A stretch of 64,000 bases of DNA from Lepus europaeus (Eukaryota; Chordata; Mammalia; Lagomorpha; Leporidae): NCBI RefSeq assembly GCF_033115175.1, contig NC_084837.1, positions 66,921,266 to 66,985,265 on the forward strand, read 5' to 3'. A program made the translations under genes and the position numbers. Under the pieces are notes generated by a model. It was not told where the DNA came from, searched no databases, and saw only the letters and a list, made by a program, of their open reading frames with translations. Shown here one piece after another: positions 10,357 through 21,718 of the stretch (its first letter is position 1; each line of letters opens with the position of its first letter).

Positions 10357-10893
10357 TCCAATTCCCCTCTGAGAGAGCCAGAAAACCTGCTAATTTGTTG
10401 AAGGGGGTTTAAATATTATGCTACCACCCCAAAGTAGCGTGATCACTTTAATGGAGGTCTCTGAAACCAGTCTTCTTTATGGTGACAGCCTGAGACCAAG
10501 ATAGATTTTAAAGAGATTTTTCTGGTACTGTTTGAGCCTCATGGTGCCCTTGGCTCTTGCAAACATTCTTGTCCCATAGAATTGGCCTCTTTGTGATGGG
10601 ATACCCAAGACATGGCAAAGGAGCAATGGTGTGTGCCAGGTACCAGTGTTGTGTACACTTGTGTAGAATAGTGAGACGGAGAAATCTGGCAAGAGTGGGC
10701 CAAATAGTATGTCCATTCATTTTTTTCTGGGGGTGGGGAGAATACATTTTTCCTTTTATTCATGAGTTACACATATTGTCAGTACCTTCTAAAATGAGGA
10801 CATGGATGAAAACACTTTTTAAATCTTCCTTTCTTTTCAATATACACACTCATTTGAACCTCTCTGAATATAAATGTTGAAGCATTAGAAAGG
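10357..10893. other. intergenic, no gene seen
   Basis: Overlapping short open frames on both strands around 10477-10880 have no recognisable product. Confidence 0.4.
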
Positions 10894-11236
10894 AGGGTGT
10901 CTTTTCTACTTGGACAACCATAACAAAATACCATTGGCTGGGTGACTTTAAGTTTATTTTCTCATAGTTCTGAGGCTGGAAGTCCAAGATCTAGGGCTGA
11001 CTGATTTATTTTCTGGTGAGGGCTCTATTCCTGGTTTGCAGTCTATCACCTTCTCACTGTGTCCTCATATGGCGAGGGGGTGGAGTGAGAGAGTGCTAGA
11101 GTGAGTGAGCTCTCTGGTGTCTCTTCTTATAAAGACACTAACTTTGATAACTTCTGTACTGCAAACAGTCACGATGGGGGTTAGGGTGTCAACATAGGAA
11201 TTTTGAGGAGATACAATTCAATCCATAGCAGTGGCA
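10894..11236 (-). mobile_element. MaLR (MST/MLT1-type) solitary LTR
   Basis: On the reverse strand this follows the mammalian-apparent LTR order. Visible on the plus strand: CATAACAAAATACCATTGGC, TGGGTGACTT, TCTCATAGTTCTGAGGCTGG, CACTGTGTCCTCATATGGCG, TCTTATAAAGACACTAAC, ending CAATTCAATCCATAGCA. Ancient ERVL-related solo LTR; no internal viral genes are seen. Confidence 0.8.
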
Positions 11237-13029
11237 GGAAAGGCTTAATTCAGAGCTATTGTTCTGTGATTTGGAGGGTGGGGGCCCAGCCTTCCAATGA
11301 TGGAGCCAGCATTCTCCTGTCCTGGAACCCGGATTGGAGCTTCCCGGGAATAGTGATATCACATGGAATATTAGCTTCACACATTCTGCTGCCTAGAACC
11401 CACTCAGGCCCAAAATGTTTCATCACACCAAGTCCCTTTACCCAGAAGTTCTGACCAACACCATGTCACTCACTGGCCTATGGCCAGGCCAAAAGGTGGT
11501 GCAATTTTAGGGTCTTGAAAGAACTGGGTGGCCTCTAAACTTAATTTATTCTACAAATCTTAAGGAGCCAGATACTCATCTAGGCAGTAGGGAAATTATC
11601 CTAAACAAGACAGTCTACCTCCCTCACTGGCTGTCCAATTCTTAAAAGCCCTTTAGCAAGGTCCATAAACTACCTGGGCTACTTTCTGACTTTGGTTTCC
11701 AGCGAGGCAGCCAGTCTTGAGAAGAGAGAGGAAGATGAAGGGTGAGACAAGGGCAAAGACAGAGAGCGTGATGGTCCCAAAGACTTCTTTCTGCCTTCCC
11801 ATCTATCTGTGCTGGTTCCTTCAGCACCATTGCTGCCTCTACACCTCATCAGATCCAAGTTGCAATGCATTTCCCTCTTTTATTCTCAAAAAGACGACAT
11901 GGATAGTGAATTCTTGTGGAAGGGATTTGAAGGGTCCTGCCCAGAGAGGTGGGAGAGAAGAGTGACCCGAGGAGGCAGTGGCAGCCATTCCATTCCATGT
12001 TTCTTGCAGGCCACAGTGTCAGCCGACCTTTCATTTGGAAAATTCTGCAGAACTCAGCCTGTGCACTGAGTCATGAGCAGTGTTTATAGACTTCGAGCAG
12101 GCTCCAGCCTGGCGGCCCCTCCCTACAATTAGAATTATCTGCATTTCAGAACTTCCAATTGCACTTGCCTTGGTTGCAAGGCTGCCTAAAGAAGGCTTTT
12201 TCCAGAACTGGAGCAACTTTCTGAGAAGTGAAGTGAGAGGCTGAATCAGGCCACAGCTGCAATGCCCCTGTCAATGCCCCCTGGGGATATAGGGGGTAAA
12301 ATTTAGAACTTACCTGCCTGGAGTTTGTGACTCTAATTGAGGAAATATCCAACTGTCTGGATTCACATCTAAGATCTCCACTCAGTAGCACATAGTACAT
12401 AGGGGCTTTGAATAGTGGTTTAAAAGTCAGTAACTATGACACCAGGGGGATTCAGTGAGATAATGCATGAAAGACTCTTAGCTCAGAGCTTGGTACCTAG
12501 TCAATTCTCAAATAGGTGAACTGTTATTACTAATAATGGTGAAGTTTTTAGCCATGTTAGTGCACAGTCTTTGGGAAATTTTCCTCCCTCCCCTGGTAGT
12601 CTTGGTCAAGCTCATTGAGCCTACTCAGTGCTGTGTGTCAGAGCATGTCACTAGCACATCAGAGCTCTGGGCTGGGCCCAAGTGCACAAGGTGCCAAGCT
12701 CTGCCATGTGACCTCTTAGGCAGGAAATGTTCAGCTTTATCACAGCATAGAGTGTTTTTCTTTTACAAAAATATGACTCCTCATAGTGCTATTCTTTGTC
12801 TGGTATTTCTTTCTCATATCCTGCCATGTTCCTAAAATATAATGATACCTAAAACTTATTAAGGGATACTATGCAGAACTTTTGAGTGTTAAGGGATATT
12901 TGGAAGATTATTTTTTTAAAAAATTACCTAAAACAGCCCTTGTTACCTTCAATGGGAAAAATGTAGCATTTAATTTGACTATAAATTTTAAAAACTAATC
13001 TGAATTACAGTTACAAATATCTTTATTTA
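11237..13029. other. intergenic, no gene seen
   Basis: No gene recognised. A weak MIR-like 3' portion (TCAGTGAGATAATGCATG to GCTCAGAGCTTGGTACCTAG) lies near 12440-12535. Confidence 0.4.
12440..12535 (+). mobile_element. possible MIR 3' fragment
   Basis: Order of GAGATAATGCATGAAAG, CTTAGCTCAGAGCTTGGTAC and a final TTATTA resembles the MIR 3' half. Decayed. Confidence 0.45.
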
Positions 13030-13345
13030 ATTTCTTTCTTTCTTGTTTTTTTCCCATTTGGAAGGCAGAGAGATAGAGAGAGATCTTCCATCTGTTTGTT
13101 CACTCCTCAAATGCCTGCAATAGCTAGGGCTGGGCCAGACTGAAACCAGGGGCCCAGAACTCAATCCAGGTATCCCATGTAGATGGCAGGGACTCAAATA
13201 CTTGAGTCATCACCTACTGCCTCCAAGGATGAGCATTAGTAGGAAGCCGGTTCAAAAACAGAGAAACCACGACTCCAACCATGCACTTTGATGTGGGATG
13301 TGGGTGTCTCAATGTCAACCTAACCACTGCACCACATGCCTACCC
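13030..13345 (-). mobile_element. C-SINE, diverged
   Basis: TTTGGAAGGCAGAGAGATAG, CAAATGCCTGCAATAGC, end CACTGCACCACATGCCTACC. Confidence 0.82.
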
Positions 13346-14036
13346 TTGACTATATAATTATTAAGCAACAATTTTTTTGGTCTGAACTATACAGTCTTGT
13401 GGTAAAAGGATTATTTGTCTAATTATAGAGAATAAATTTGCCTGAAAACATCTCTCCATTAATTTGTTATGTAACATATAGTTTATTGTATGTAATGTCC
13501 ATATAATGTATTATATATACTAGGTCTGATCAACAATTTTCCTTAGGAAATGTGCCATATTATTGCATGAATTTGTTAATCAAAAATATATCTCTTTCTT
13601 TGACAGAGAATTCAATGTGGCCTTGTCACTTGGAAAAAGGAGCTCTCTCTAGTTTCTCTCTATTAGACAGTCAGTGTTGCAGACCTAATGTTCATGTCCC
13701 CTGAGGACCCAACAGCTCTTGACAAGATGAAATATAGTTTCAGCAAGGAGCAACAAAGAACTCACTGCTTTAAATTTGTTAAAAGTCAGACTTAATATTC
13801 TGTTTCAATTCCTACATCAAACATATGGGAGGATATTTATAGCCATGGGAAATCTATAAAGTGATGAATAAAGTATCCTTGAACCCATGTCAACGAAAAA
13901 AGGGAAATTTGTGCTTTCAAAGGCATGCATTTCACTTGGTTAGAAACAAAGATGAATTTCTAAAATACTTTTTTTAATGGTCAAAATTGCACAGACTAAA
14001 GTAAAATAAAAGTCATACTTGGTAGTTGTCAAGTTA
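13346..14036. other. intergenic, no gene seen
   Basis: AT-rich; no feature recognised. Confidence 0.4.
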
Positions 14037-14320
14037 TGTGATGAATATTCACGTCTCCAAAATAGGTTGAAACACCACCCTCCAATGTGATGGTGTTAGA
14101 TTTGGCCTCTTGTGAGGTAATTAGATTTAGGTGAGGTCATAGGGTAAGGGCCTCAAGGGATCATGTGCCCTTAGAAGAGACACCAGAGAGCTGGCTCTTC
14201 CTCTACCATGTGAGGACACAATGCAAAGGTGGCCAGCTCTCTAAAAGCCAGGAAGAGAATCCTCAGCAGAACCCATGAGCTGACTGCTGTTGATGCTGAA
14301 TTTCTACAACTCACAAGCAT
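14037..14320 (+). mobile_element. MaLR (MST/MLT1-type) solitary LTR, partial
   Basis: TGTGATGGTGTTAGATTTGG, GAGGTAATTAGATTTAGGTG, GTGCCCTTAGAAGAGACACC, AGAGAGCTGGCTCTTCC, CCATGTGAGGACACAATG follow the MaLR LTR order on the plus strand. The 3' part is decayed. No internal region. Confidence 0.8.
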
Positions 14321-14902
14321 GTTTGCAGGCCCTCCCTGGTTCTCCATAACCTTTGTCCATTGCCATCACAAAGGCACAACCACCTACCACTCCCTCCCTG
14401 ACACACAAATGACCAGTGTGCTCTGCCTTTAGCTCTGCTGAGGACTGAGGGGGCCTCCATGGGTATTTTGGATGCCATTTTTTTTTTCTCACAGAGTGTT
14501 CTCCAGCACAGCTTTTCAGGCAGAGTGCTGAAAATTTCAAGAGGAAACAGTGATAGGAAATTAAAGATGAAGAAAAGGTGTGAGGGGGGCACAGAGAAGA
14601 CAGAGGGAAAGAAATGAAGGAAAGAAGACAGAGTCAATGAAAAAATTAAAAAGAGGATACAAAAGAAAGGGCAGGAGAGAAAGGAGAAATCCCTAATGTC
14701 AGGTCACATATGTTGTAACTCGTTAGGATTTCCCATATTCTCACTCTGCTTTCTGTGGCCAGATAATATTCAGTTAACCTGCCAAGTCTTCACTAAAACG
14801 TAGGCTATCCAGCACCTGACCATGAATTAGCCAAGGCCAGCACTGCCATGTCGAGGAGTATCTATCATTGCCTCTTTTCTATTTCTACAACCCTGCCCAC
14901 TC
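14321..14902. other. intergenic, purine-rich stretch
   Basis: No gene. About 14540-14690 is strongly AG-rich on the plus strand. Confidence 0.4.
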
Positions 14903-15211
14903 CTTTTTTTTTAAAATTTTAAAGTCAGAGTTACAAAGAGGGAAGAGACAGACAGACTGACAAAGAAAGAGAGATCTTCTATCAGCTGGTTCAGTCTCCA
15001 AATGGCTGCAATGACCAGGGCTGGTCAGGCTAAAGCCAGAAGCCAGGAGCTTCTTCCAGGTCTTTCACATGAGTTCAGGGGTTCATCTTCTACTGCTTCC
15101 CCAAGCCATTAGCTGGGATCTGTATTGGAAATGAAGCAACTGGGACTCAAATGGGTACCCAAATGGGATGTCAGTGGCTTTACCTGCTATGCTACAGCAC
15201 CAGCCCCCCGA
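14903..15211 (-). mobile_element. C-SINE, internal small deletions
   Basis: TTTTAAAGTCAGAGTTACAAAG tail side, CTCCAAATGGCTGCAATGACC, end GCTACAGCACCAGCCCCC. Confidence 0.85.
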
Positions 15212-15219
15212 CCCCGCCT

Positions 15220-15463
15220 TTTAAATTACTTTTTATTTATTTGAAAGGCAGAGTTACAGAGAGGAGGAGAAAGAGGAGGAGGTTCAATGGCCAGGGCTGG
15301 GCTAGCCCAAAGCCAGGAACCCAGTTGGCAGCCATTGCTTTCCTAGGTACATTAGCAGGGAGCTGGATCAGAAGTGGAGCAACCAAGTCTTGAACTGGCA
15401 CCCATATGGGATGCTGGTGCTGCAGACAGAGGCTTAACCTGCTATACCACAATGCCAACCTCT
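15220..15463 (-). mobile_element. C-SINE, internally deleted
   Basis: Same family, immediately next to the previous copy. The part between the GA tract and the GGCCAGGGCTGGG motif, and the GGGCCCAAG segment, is missing. Confidence 0.82.
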
Positions 15464-15651
15464 TCACATCCTATTTAATACGCTCACTGTCTCCCCACTC
15501 AGAAAGGAACCTGCCATGTGGGACAAAGCTGGAGAGAAAAAGATCTTAAACTTCTCTCAAGCAAACTTCAAAAAACATTAGAATTCCATGAGAAAAGGCA
15601 AATATTTCAGTACAAATTTAAATTAGATATAAAATATACTATAAAAATAAT

Positions 15652-15951
15652 GGGAGGGCAGCATTTGTCATAGTGGTTAGACACTATTTGGGATAACTGC
15701 ATCCCATATTGGAATGCCAATTTTTGAGCTCTGGCTCTGCTTCAGATTCAAGTCTTCTGCTACTGTAGACCCTGGGAAGCAGCATGTGATGACTCAAGTG
15801 CTTGGGTCCCTGCAACCCACAGGGGAGAGTAAACTGAGGTCTCTGTTTTTAGCTTTAGCCTGCCCCAACCCTGGCTGTTGTGAGCATTTAGGGGAATTAA
15901 ACAGGGGGTGGGAGTTTCTCTCTCCCTTTCAAATAAATAAAATCAATTAAA
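15652..15951 (+). mobile_element. C-SINE, diverged
   Basis: GGGAGGGCAGCATTTGTCATAG head, ACTCAAGTGCTTGGGTCCCT, tail TTTCAAATAAATAAAATC. Confidence 0.78.
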
Positions 15952-15966
15952 AAAAATGAAATCCTT

Positions 15967-16310
15967 GGCCGGCGCCGTGGCTTAACAGGCTAATCCTCCA
16001 CCTTGCGGCGCCGGCACAACGGGTTCTAGTCCCGGTTGGGGCGCCAGATTCTATCCCGGTTGCCCCTCTTCCAGGCCAGCTCTCTGCTATGGCCCGGGAA
16101 GGCAGTGGAGGATGGCCCAAGTGCTTGGGCCCTGCACCCACATGGGAGACCAGGAGAAGCACCTGGCTCCTGGCTTCGGATCAGCGAGATGTGCCGGCCG
16201 CAGCGGCCATTGGAGGGTGAACCAACGGCAAAAAGTAAGACCTTTCTCTCTGTCTCTCTCTCACTATCCACTCTGCCTGTCAAAACAAAACAAAACAAAA
16301 TGAAATCCTT
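15967..16310 (+). mobile_element. C-SINE, young copy with 15-bp TSD
   Basis: Starts GGCCGGCGCCGTGGC and ends CTGCCTGTCAAAACAAAAC. Perfect TSD AAAAATGAAATCCTT at 15952-15966 and 16311-16325; it landed in the tail of the preceding SINE. Confidence 0.95.
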
Positions 16311-17384
16311 AAAAATGAAATCCTTGGTCAACACTTGCCATCAGCAGTTATAACTGCTGGATGGAATTCAAACAGCCTGGTAGTATTCAAGGTCAACTCT
16401 GTCCAAAATCGGGAAGTTGAAGGAAAGTTTCTTCAAATTCTCCCCTTCGCACCTTGCTCCAGGTCCCTTTTCATCGTCACAAGCTCCTTCCTGAAGGTGA
16501 GAGGCACAAAAGCCCAATACCAAACACAGGGTCAGCTGAGGAAAGTGCTAATGGGAGGACAGAACTGGAGAAGCACGTGTAAGGAATGCTTACTGTGCCT
16601 TGAAGAGAAGGAAGGGAATTGGGGGAGGAGGCCTCTGAGAAGACAATGGGGAGATCTTGTTTAGGACAAACTGACACTGAGCTATCAGTGGGTATCTAAG
16701 TGGAAACAGCCTTCAAGGTTTTGCAAAGAGAGAAGTGTGGATGGGAGGCAAAGGTTGCAGAGAGGGACTGGATGTCAATTCCATGGTCCAGGAAGTGTGT
16801 GTTAGCCTAGCAGGTTCAGTAAGGCCTCAGTATAATACCAGCAGAGCACAGAGTTTCTGTAACTGGCCCACTAGGCAACTCCCATTACCAGCTTTACTCT
16901 CAGCCAGTGCATTTGGCATTAGCAGAGAGATCTTAAGGTTCACTTTGTTCTGAGACTCTGTTCTCCACACCTGTAGATAGGTAGTTTTATGACACCATCT
17001 GGTGCCAAGGTCAGATGGAACTGAGAAGGGAGGGCCTCCTGTAACTCTTCCTTGGAACTTTGATTTCTTCAATAGTACTCTTGGAAGTAGGGTAATTTCC
17101 AAATCAGTTCTTTTCCTTAGCTAACAAGAAGATAATATTAAATATGTTCACTTAACATTAGCTCAATCAACATTGTTCTCTAGAAATTATGAATAATTTT
17201 GGGGCCAAAGATTTATATTTTAATTTTGTACTGGCCCCTGCAAATTATTTAGCTGCTCCTAGCTAAATAATTCTTTTGGAGAGAGTTTTTAATCTGGGAG
17301 TATAAGGCAATAGAAATAATAATAAAAGTTGTACACAAGTGGGTAGAAAGGCACCAAGCACTGCCCTGAGATGTTAGCTTGAAT

Positions 17385-17515
17385 TGAAATGAGGGGACAG
17401 GCAGTCAACACTGAACCTGAGCTAAGCACTTCATATGTATGAACTTAACTTTGCTTTATAAGGATTCCAGGAAATGGACAGTATCATTACACAAGTTAGT
17501 TCTTAGATAGATGCA
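17385..17515 (-). mobile_element. MIR fragment
   Basis: GAGCTAAGCACTTCATATG, TATGAACTTAACTTTGC and the GGACAGTATCATTACACAAG block match MIR in reverse orientation. Confidence 0.55.
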
Positions 17516-17699
17516 GTATTGTTACTGCAAAACAGCCCTTCTATTTATAAAATCATATGTAGTATTTTTTATATAAGACTCCCCATCCAATCCCCACCCG
17601 CCTTTCTATGCAATCTGCTACTGTTTGTAGCTACAGCTTTAGATCTAGAAGTTCCCTCTCAAGGTAGAAGTGAAAACCTCGTGATCGCGTTCATTCCAT

Positions 17700-17845
17700 T
17701 CTACTTGTCTTCATAGGTCTTTACTAAAATGTACCTTCCTGAGGACAGGACCCTTGTCTGTCTGTCTGGGTCGCTACAGCATCTTCAATATCTAAGGCTG
17801 TGTCTAGCACAATAGTAGGCACTTGATAATTATTTATAGACCTCT
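17700..17845 (+). mobile_element. L2 3' end fragment
   Basis: Resembles the L2 end: CCTGAGGACAGGACCCTTGT, CTGTGTCTAGCACAATAGTA, GGCACTTGATAATTATTTAT. Confidence 0.6.
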
Positions 17846-18615
17846 ACTTCTGATCAGAAGTACCAGGGACTAGATTTACCCTTTCACCTAAACAACTAAA
17901 AAACCCTGACCGAATACATGCAATAATGCTTTTCAGATATCGGGCAACAGGCAATGCAGGATGAAGATCCTTGAGAGAAGGGGAAGAAAATAAACCTTCA
18001 CAATCTCCTCAGCTTGCAGCCCGAGGAGTTTCCAGGCCATCAGTCAGGGACATGGGAAAGAAGCCAGTGGCCTCACAGAATTCAGACTTCACAGGGCAAA
18101 GGATGGAGGAGGTGAAAGAGATCATCAGTACAAGCAAGAGAAGATGCCATTGCATTCTGGGAAAGGACTCCTGGGAAAGAGCAAGCAGAAAAATCCTCAG
18201 AACTGACCCAGAGCTGGGAACCTGCCAGACAAAGTGAAAAGACTTCCTATCTCTTGGGGCACTGAGTAAAGTTCTCTGCATAGGATTGCCTTTATAGTAG
18301 AGCCAAATTAATCCTAGGTAAATCCTAGATAAACATTTAATAAATACTAAAATCAAGCTCTGATAGATTCAAATTGTTTCCCAGTAACTTAACTACATCC
18401 CAGAATGAAGTTCAAAAAATATTTAAAGAAATGTAGAAAAATCTAGCACTCAACTACATAAAATTGCATTAACTACTATCTCACTTTAAATTATCCTGTA
18501 TGCAATAAAGCATACAATAAGCCCCATAACAAGGGAGGAAAAGTAATCAATAGAAACAAACACAGGAATATACAGATGATAGAATCAGAATACAAACCAT
18601 TAAAACAGGTAATAC

Positions 18616-18876
18616 TCAGAGAGATATCTTCTACCTGCTGGCTCACTCCCCAAATGGTCACAACAGCTGGGGCTGGGCCACGCAGAAGCCAAGAGCCAGG
18701 AGCTTCCTCTGGGTCTTCCACTTGGGTGCTAGGCCCTAAGTCTTGAATCATCTTCTGCTGCTTCCCTAGGCACATTAGCAGGGAGCTGGATTGGAAATGG
18801 GAATTGAACCAGAGCTCACATGGGATGCTGGCATTGCAGGTGGCAGCTCAACACAGTATGACACAACACCGGTCTC
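18616..18876 (-). mobile_element. C-SINE lacking its tail
   Basis: Begins at CAGAGAGATATCTTCTACC and ends ACACAACACCGGTC; the T-rich tail is missing. Confidence 0.8.
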
Positions 18877-18893
18877 AAAAGCATCCTTAATGG

Positions 18894-19235
18894 CCGGCGC
18901 CGTGGCTTAACAGGCTAATCCTCTGCCTTGCGGCGCCGGCACAACGGGTTCTAGTCCCGGTTGGGGCACCGGATTCTATCCCGGTTGCCCCTCTTCCAGG
19001 CCAGCTCTCTGCTATGGCCCAGGAGTGCAGTGGAGGATGGCCCAAGTGCTTGGGCCCCGCACCCGCATGGGAGACCAGGAGAAGCACCTGGCTCCTGGCT
19101 TTGGATCAGCGAGATGCGCCGGCCGCAGCGGCCATTGGAGAGTGAACCAACGGCAAAAAGGAAGACCTTTCTCTCTCTCTCTCTCACTATCCATTCTGCC
19201 TGTCAAAAAATAAATAAATAAAAAATTTAAAAAAA
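18894..19235 (+). mobile_element. C-SINE, young copy with 17-bp TSD
   Basis: CCGGCGCCGTGGCTTAACAG head, CTGCCTGTCAAAAAATAAAT tail. Perfect TSD AAAAGCATCCTTAATGG at 18877-18893 and 19236-19252. Confidence 0.95.
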
Positions 19236-19252
19236 AAAAGCATCCTTAATGG

Positions 19253-19390
19253 CCTTTTTAAATTTTTTGCCATCTGTATATTTTCTTTGGCAAAATGTCT
19301 GTTCAAGTCTTTCCCCCATATATTTATTCAATAGTTTTGGTTCATTGTTTTCTAAATATTAATTTTTTCAAAGTTTAAAAAAATTGTCGG
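19253..19390 (-). mobile_element. L1M fragment
   Basis: TTTGCCATCTGTATATTTTC, TTTGGCAAAATGTCTGTTCA, AAGTCTTTCCCCCATAT match the reverse complement of an old L1 ORF2 3' region. It continues across later insertions. Confidence 0.7.
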
Positions 19391-19466
19391 GGCAGGGTCT
19401 GGCACCGTGGCACAATGCAGTTAAGCAGTCACTTGCGACACTGGCATCCTTTACTGGAGTACAAGT
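19391..19466 (+). mobile_element. C-SINE 5' fragment
   Basis: GGGTCTGGCACCGTGGCACAATGCAGTTAAG is a degenerate C-SINE head; the body is missing. Confidence 0.5.
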
Positions 19467-19549
19467 ATCTTTGTCAATATTCTCTGCTCTGAAGCCTTTT
19501 TTTTCCTGATATTGATATAGACATTCCAGCTGTTTAAAAAACTGATGTT

Positions 19550-19740
19550 ATCATACTAAGTCTTACATTAGCCTTTCACTTTTAGTCTATGATTTTATAT
19601 TTAAAGTGAATTTCTAATATACATCATATAATTAGGTAATGCTTTTCTAAAAAATCCAATCTGCTTTCTTATGGGTTCTGACCATTTATATTTAATGTAA
19701 TTATTGACATGATTTGATTAACATTTATCTTCTTTCTTTT
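19550..19740 (-). mobile_element. L1M fragment
   Basis: GGGTTCTGACCATTTATATT and TAATGTAATTATTGACATG follow the L1M antisense order. Confidence 0.6.
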
Positions 19741-19762
19741 TTCTTCTTCAAAGATTCATTTA

Positions 19763-20013
19763 CTGGGGCCAGCGCTGTGGTGTAGCAGGTAGAACCGTGG
19801 CCTGCAGTGCGAGCATCCCACATGGGTGCTGGTTTGAGACCCAGCTGTTCCACTTCTGATCCAGCTCCCTGCTAATGTGCCAGGGAAAGCACTGGAAGAT
19901 GGCCCAAGTACTTGGGCCCCTGCACCCACGTGAGAGACCCGGAAGAAGCTCCTGGCTCCTGGCTTTGGAATGGCCCAGGTCTGGCCATTGCAGCTATTTG
20001 GGGAATGGATCAG
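19763..20013 (+). mobile_element. C-SINE, 3' truncated
   Basis: CTGGGGCCAGCGCTGTGGTG to GGGAATGGATCAGCGG, where the expected GATGGAAGACCTCTC part stops and a minus-strand copy begins. Upstream 19743-19762 (TCTTCAAAGATTCATTTA) resembles a minus C-SINE tail, suggesting insertion into that tail. Confidence 0.85.
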
Positions 20014-20332
20014 CGGATTTATTTATTTGAAAGGCAGAATGACAAAGAGAGGGAAAAGGAGAGAGAGAGAGAGATCTTTCATTTGCTTGTTCACTCCCCA
20101 AATGCCTGCAACATCTAGGGATGGGCCAGCCCAAAGGCAGGTGCCCAGAACTTCATTTGGATCTTCCACATTGGTAACAAGAACCCAAGTACTTGGCCTA
20201 TCTATCATTCAATGCCTTCCCAGAAGCATCAGCAGGAAGTTGTATCTGCATCAGAGTAGCAGGGAAGCTCGGATATGAGATGTGAGTATCCCAAGTGACA
20301 GATTAATACACTGCACCATAATACCTGTCTCC
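20014..20332 (-). mobile_element. C-SINE
   Basis: ATTTATTTATTTGAAAGGCAG tail side, CCCCAAATGCCTGCAACATC, end CTGCACCATAATACCTGTC. Abuts the plus-strand copy directly. Confidence 0.85.
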
Positions 20333-20560
20333 CTTAGGTTTCTATTTGCTCCATTGGTTCTTTGTTCTATTTTTCTGCCTTCTTTTGTATTAAATGAGTA
20401 TAGTTTACTCTTTCATTTTATCTCTATTATTGTCTTATTATTTATGCCTCTAATTTTTTTAGTGTTTGTCATAGGGTTTGCAAAAATACTTCATAAATAA
20501 ATTATGTATTCAAGCCTAATTCATAAAGCTTTATGTGTACTATGATCTTAAAACAATATG
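20333..20560 (-). mobile_element. L1M fragment
   Basis: AT-rich segment continuing the antisense L1M series (TTTCTATTTGCTCCATTGG, TTGTCTTATTATTTATGCC). Assignment rests on position between other L1M pieces. Confidence 0.5.
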
Positions 20561-20572
20561 CTACCAGTTACT

Positions 20573-20919
20573 ATTTTTTTTTTTTATTTTTGACAGGCAG
20601 AGTGGACAGTGAGAGAGAGACAGAGAGAAAGGTCTTCCTTTTGCCGTTGGTTCACCCTCCAATGGCTGCCGCAGTAGGCGCGCTGCAGCCGGCGCACCGC
20701 GCTGATCCGAAGGCAGGAGCCAGGTGCTTCTCCTGGTCTTCCATGCGGTTGCAGGGCCCAAGCACTTGGGCCATCCTCAACTGTGCTCCTGGTCCACAGC
20801 AGAGAGCTGGCCTGGAAGAGGGACAACCGGGACAGAATCTGGTACCCCGACCAGGACTAGAACCCGGTGTGCTGGCTCCAGAAGGTGAAGGATTAGCCTG
20901 TTGAGCCACGGCACCGGCT
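20573..20919 (-). mobile_element. C-SINE, young, nested
   Basis: GACAGGCAGAGTGGACAGTG to GAGCCACGGCACCGGC. It lies in the T tail of the SINE to its right; a 12-bp TSD CTACCAGTTACT (20561-20572 and 21260-21271) encloses both. Confidence 0.92.
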
Positions 20920-21259
20920 AATTTTTTTTTTTTTTTTTTAAGATTAATTTGTTTGAAAGTCAGAGTTACACAGAGAGACAGAGATCGAGAAAAAGAGATC
21001 TTCCTTCTGCTGCCTCACTCCCCAAATGGCCACAACAGCAAGTGCTGGGCTAGGCTGAAGCCACTAGTTAGAAGCTTCATTCGAGTCTCCCTCATGGATG
21101 GCAGGGGTCGAAACACTTGGGCCATCTTCCAGTGTTCTTCCCAGGCCATTAGTAGGGAGCTAGATCTGAAGTGGAGCAGCCAGGACATGAACTATCACCC
21201 ATGAGGGATGCTGGCATTGCAGGAAGTGGCTTTTCCTGTACACCACAATGCAGGTCCTT
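20920..21259 (-). mobile_element. C-SINE, outer copy of nest
   Basis: T run, AAGATTAATTTGTTTGAAAG, CCCCAAATGGCCACAACAGC, end CACCACAATGCAGGTCC. Owner of the enclosing 12-bp TSD. Confidence 0.9.
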
Positions 21260-21271
21260 CTACCAGTTACT

Positions 21272-21591
21272 TTGTTCCATTCTTTCTGCTATATACTTTA
21301 TTTTTACATATGCTATAAACACAATACATTTGCACTATTTTTGCTTTAGATAGTTGTCTTTCAGGGTAGTTAAAAATTCTAAACTGAATTTTACGTTTAA
21401 TTTCATTTATTCCATTTCCATATGTTATTTCTTCATTTCTTTATGCCAGGAATTTTCTTTACTAGTTCCTTTTGTGTAAGTTCAATGATAATACATCATT
21501 TCAATTTTTATCTAAAATAATCTTACTGTTCTTTCATTTTTGAAAGCTAGCTTTTCTGGCTAAAAAAAATCTTGGTTGATATAACTTTTTT
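21272..21591 (-). mobile_element. L1M fragment
   Basis: AT-rich sequence between L1M pieces (TCAGGGTAGTTAAAAATTCT, AGCTTTTCTGGCTAAAAAAA), consistent with the antisense L1M series. Tentative. Confidence 0.45.
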
Positions 21592-21718
21592 CCTTTTTAA
21601 GTTTTATTTATTTACTTTGTTTATCTGAGAGGCAGGAATCAATAGAGAGATAGACAGAAACACAGAGAGAGAGATCCAGAGATCTCCCATGTGCTGGTTC
21701 ACTTCCAAAATACCGAAA
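21592..21718 (-). mobile_element. C-SINE tail fragment
   Basis: TTTAAGTTTTATTTATTTAC, GAGAGGCAGG, GAGATCTCCCATGTGCTGG; ends after GGTTCACTTCCAAAATACC. Confidence 0.7.

Larger units (their letters stand above)
16326..18615. other. intergenic; MIR and L2 remnants only
   Basis: No gene recognised. MIR-like (about 17385-17515) and L2-like (about 17700-17845) segments are noted separately. Confidence 0.4.

Noticed and set aside
10894-14320. Possible endogenous retrovirus between the two MaLR LTRs (10894-11236 and 14037-14320)
   Set aside because: The LTRs are in opposite orientation and no internal gag or pol-like sequence is visible; two independent solo LTRs.
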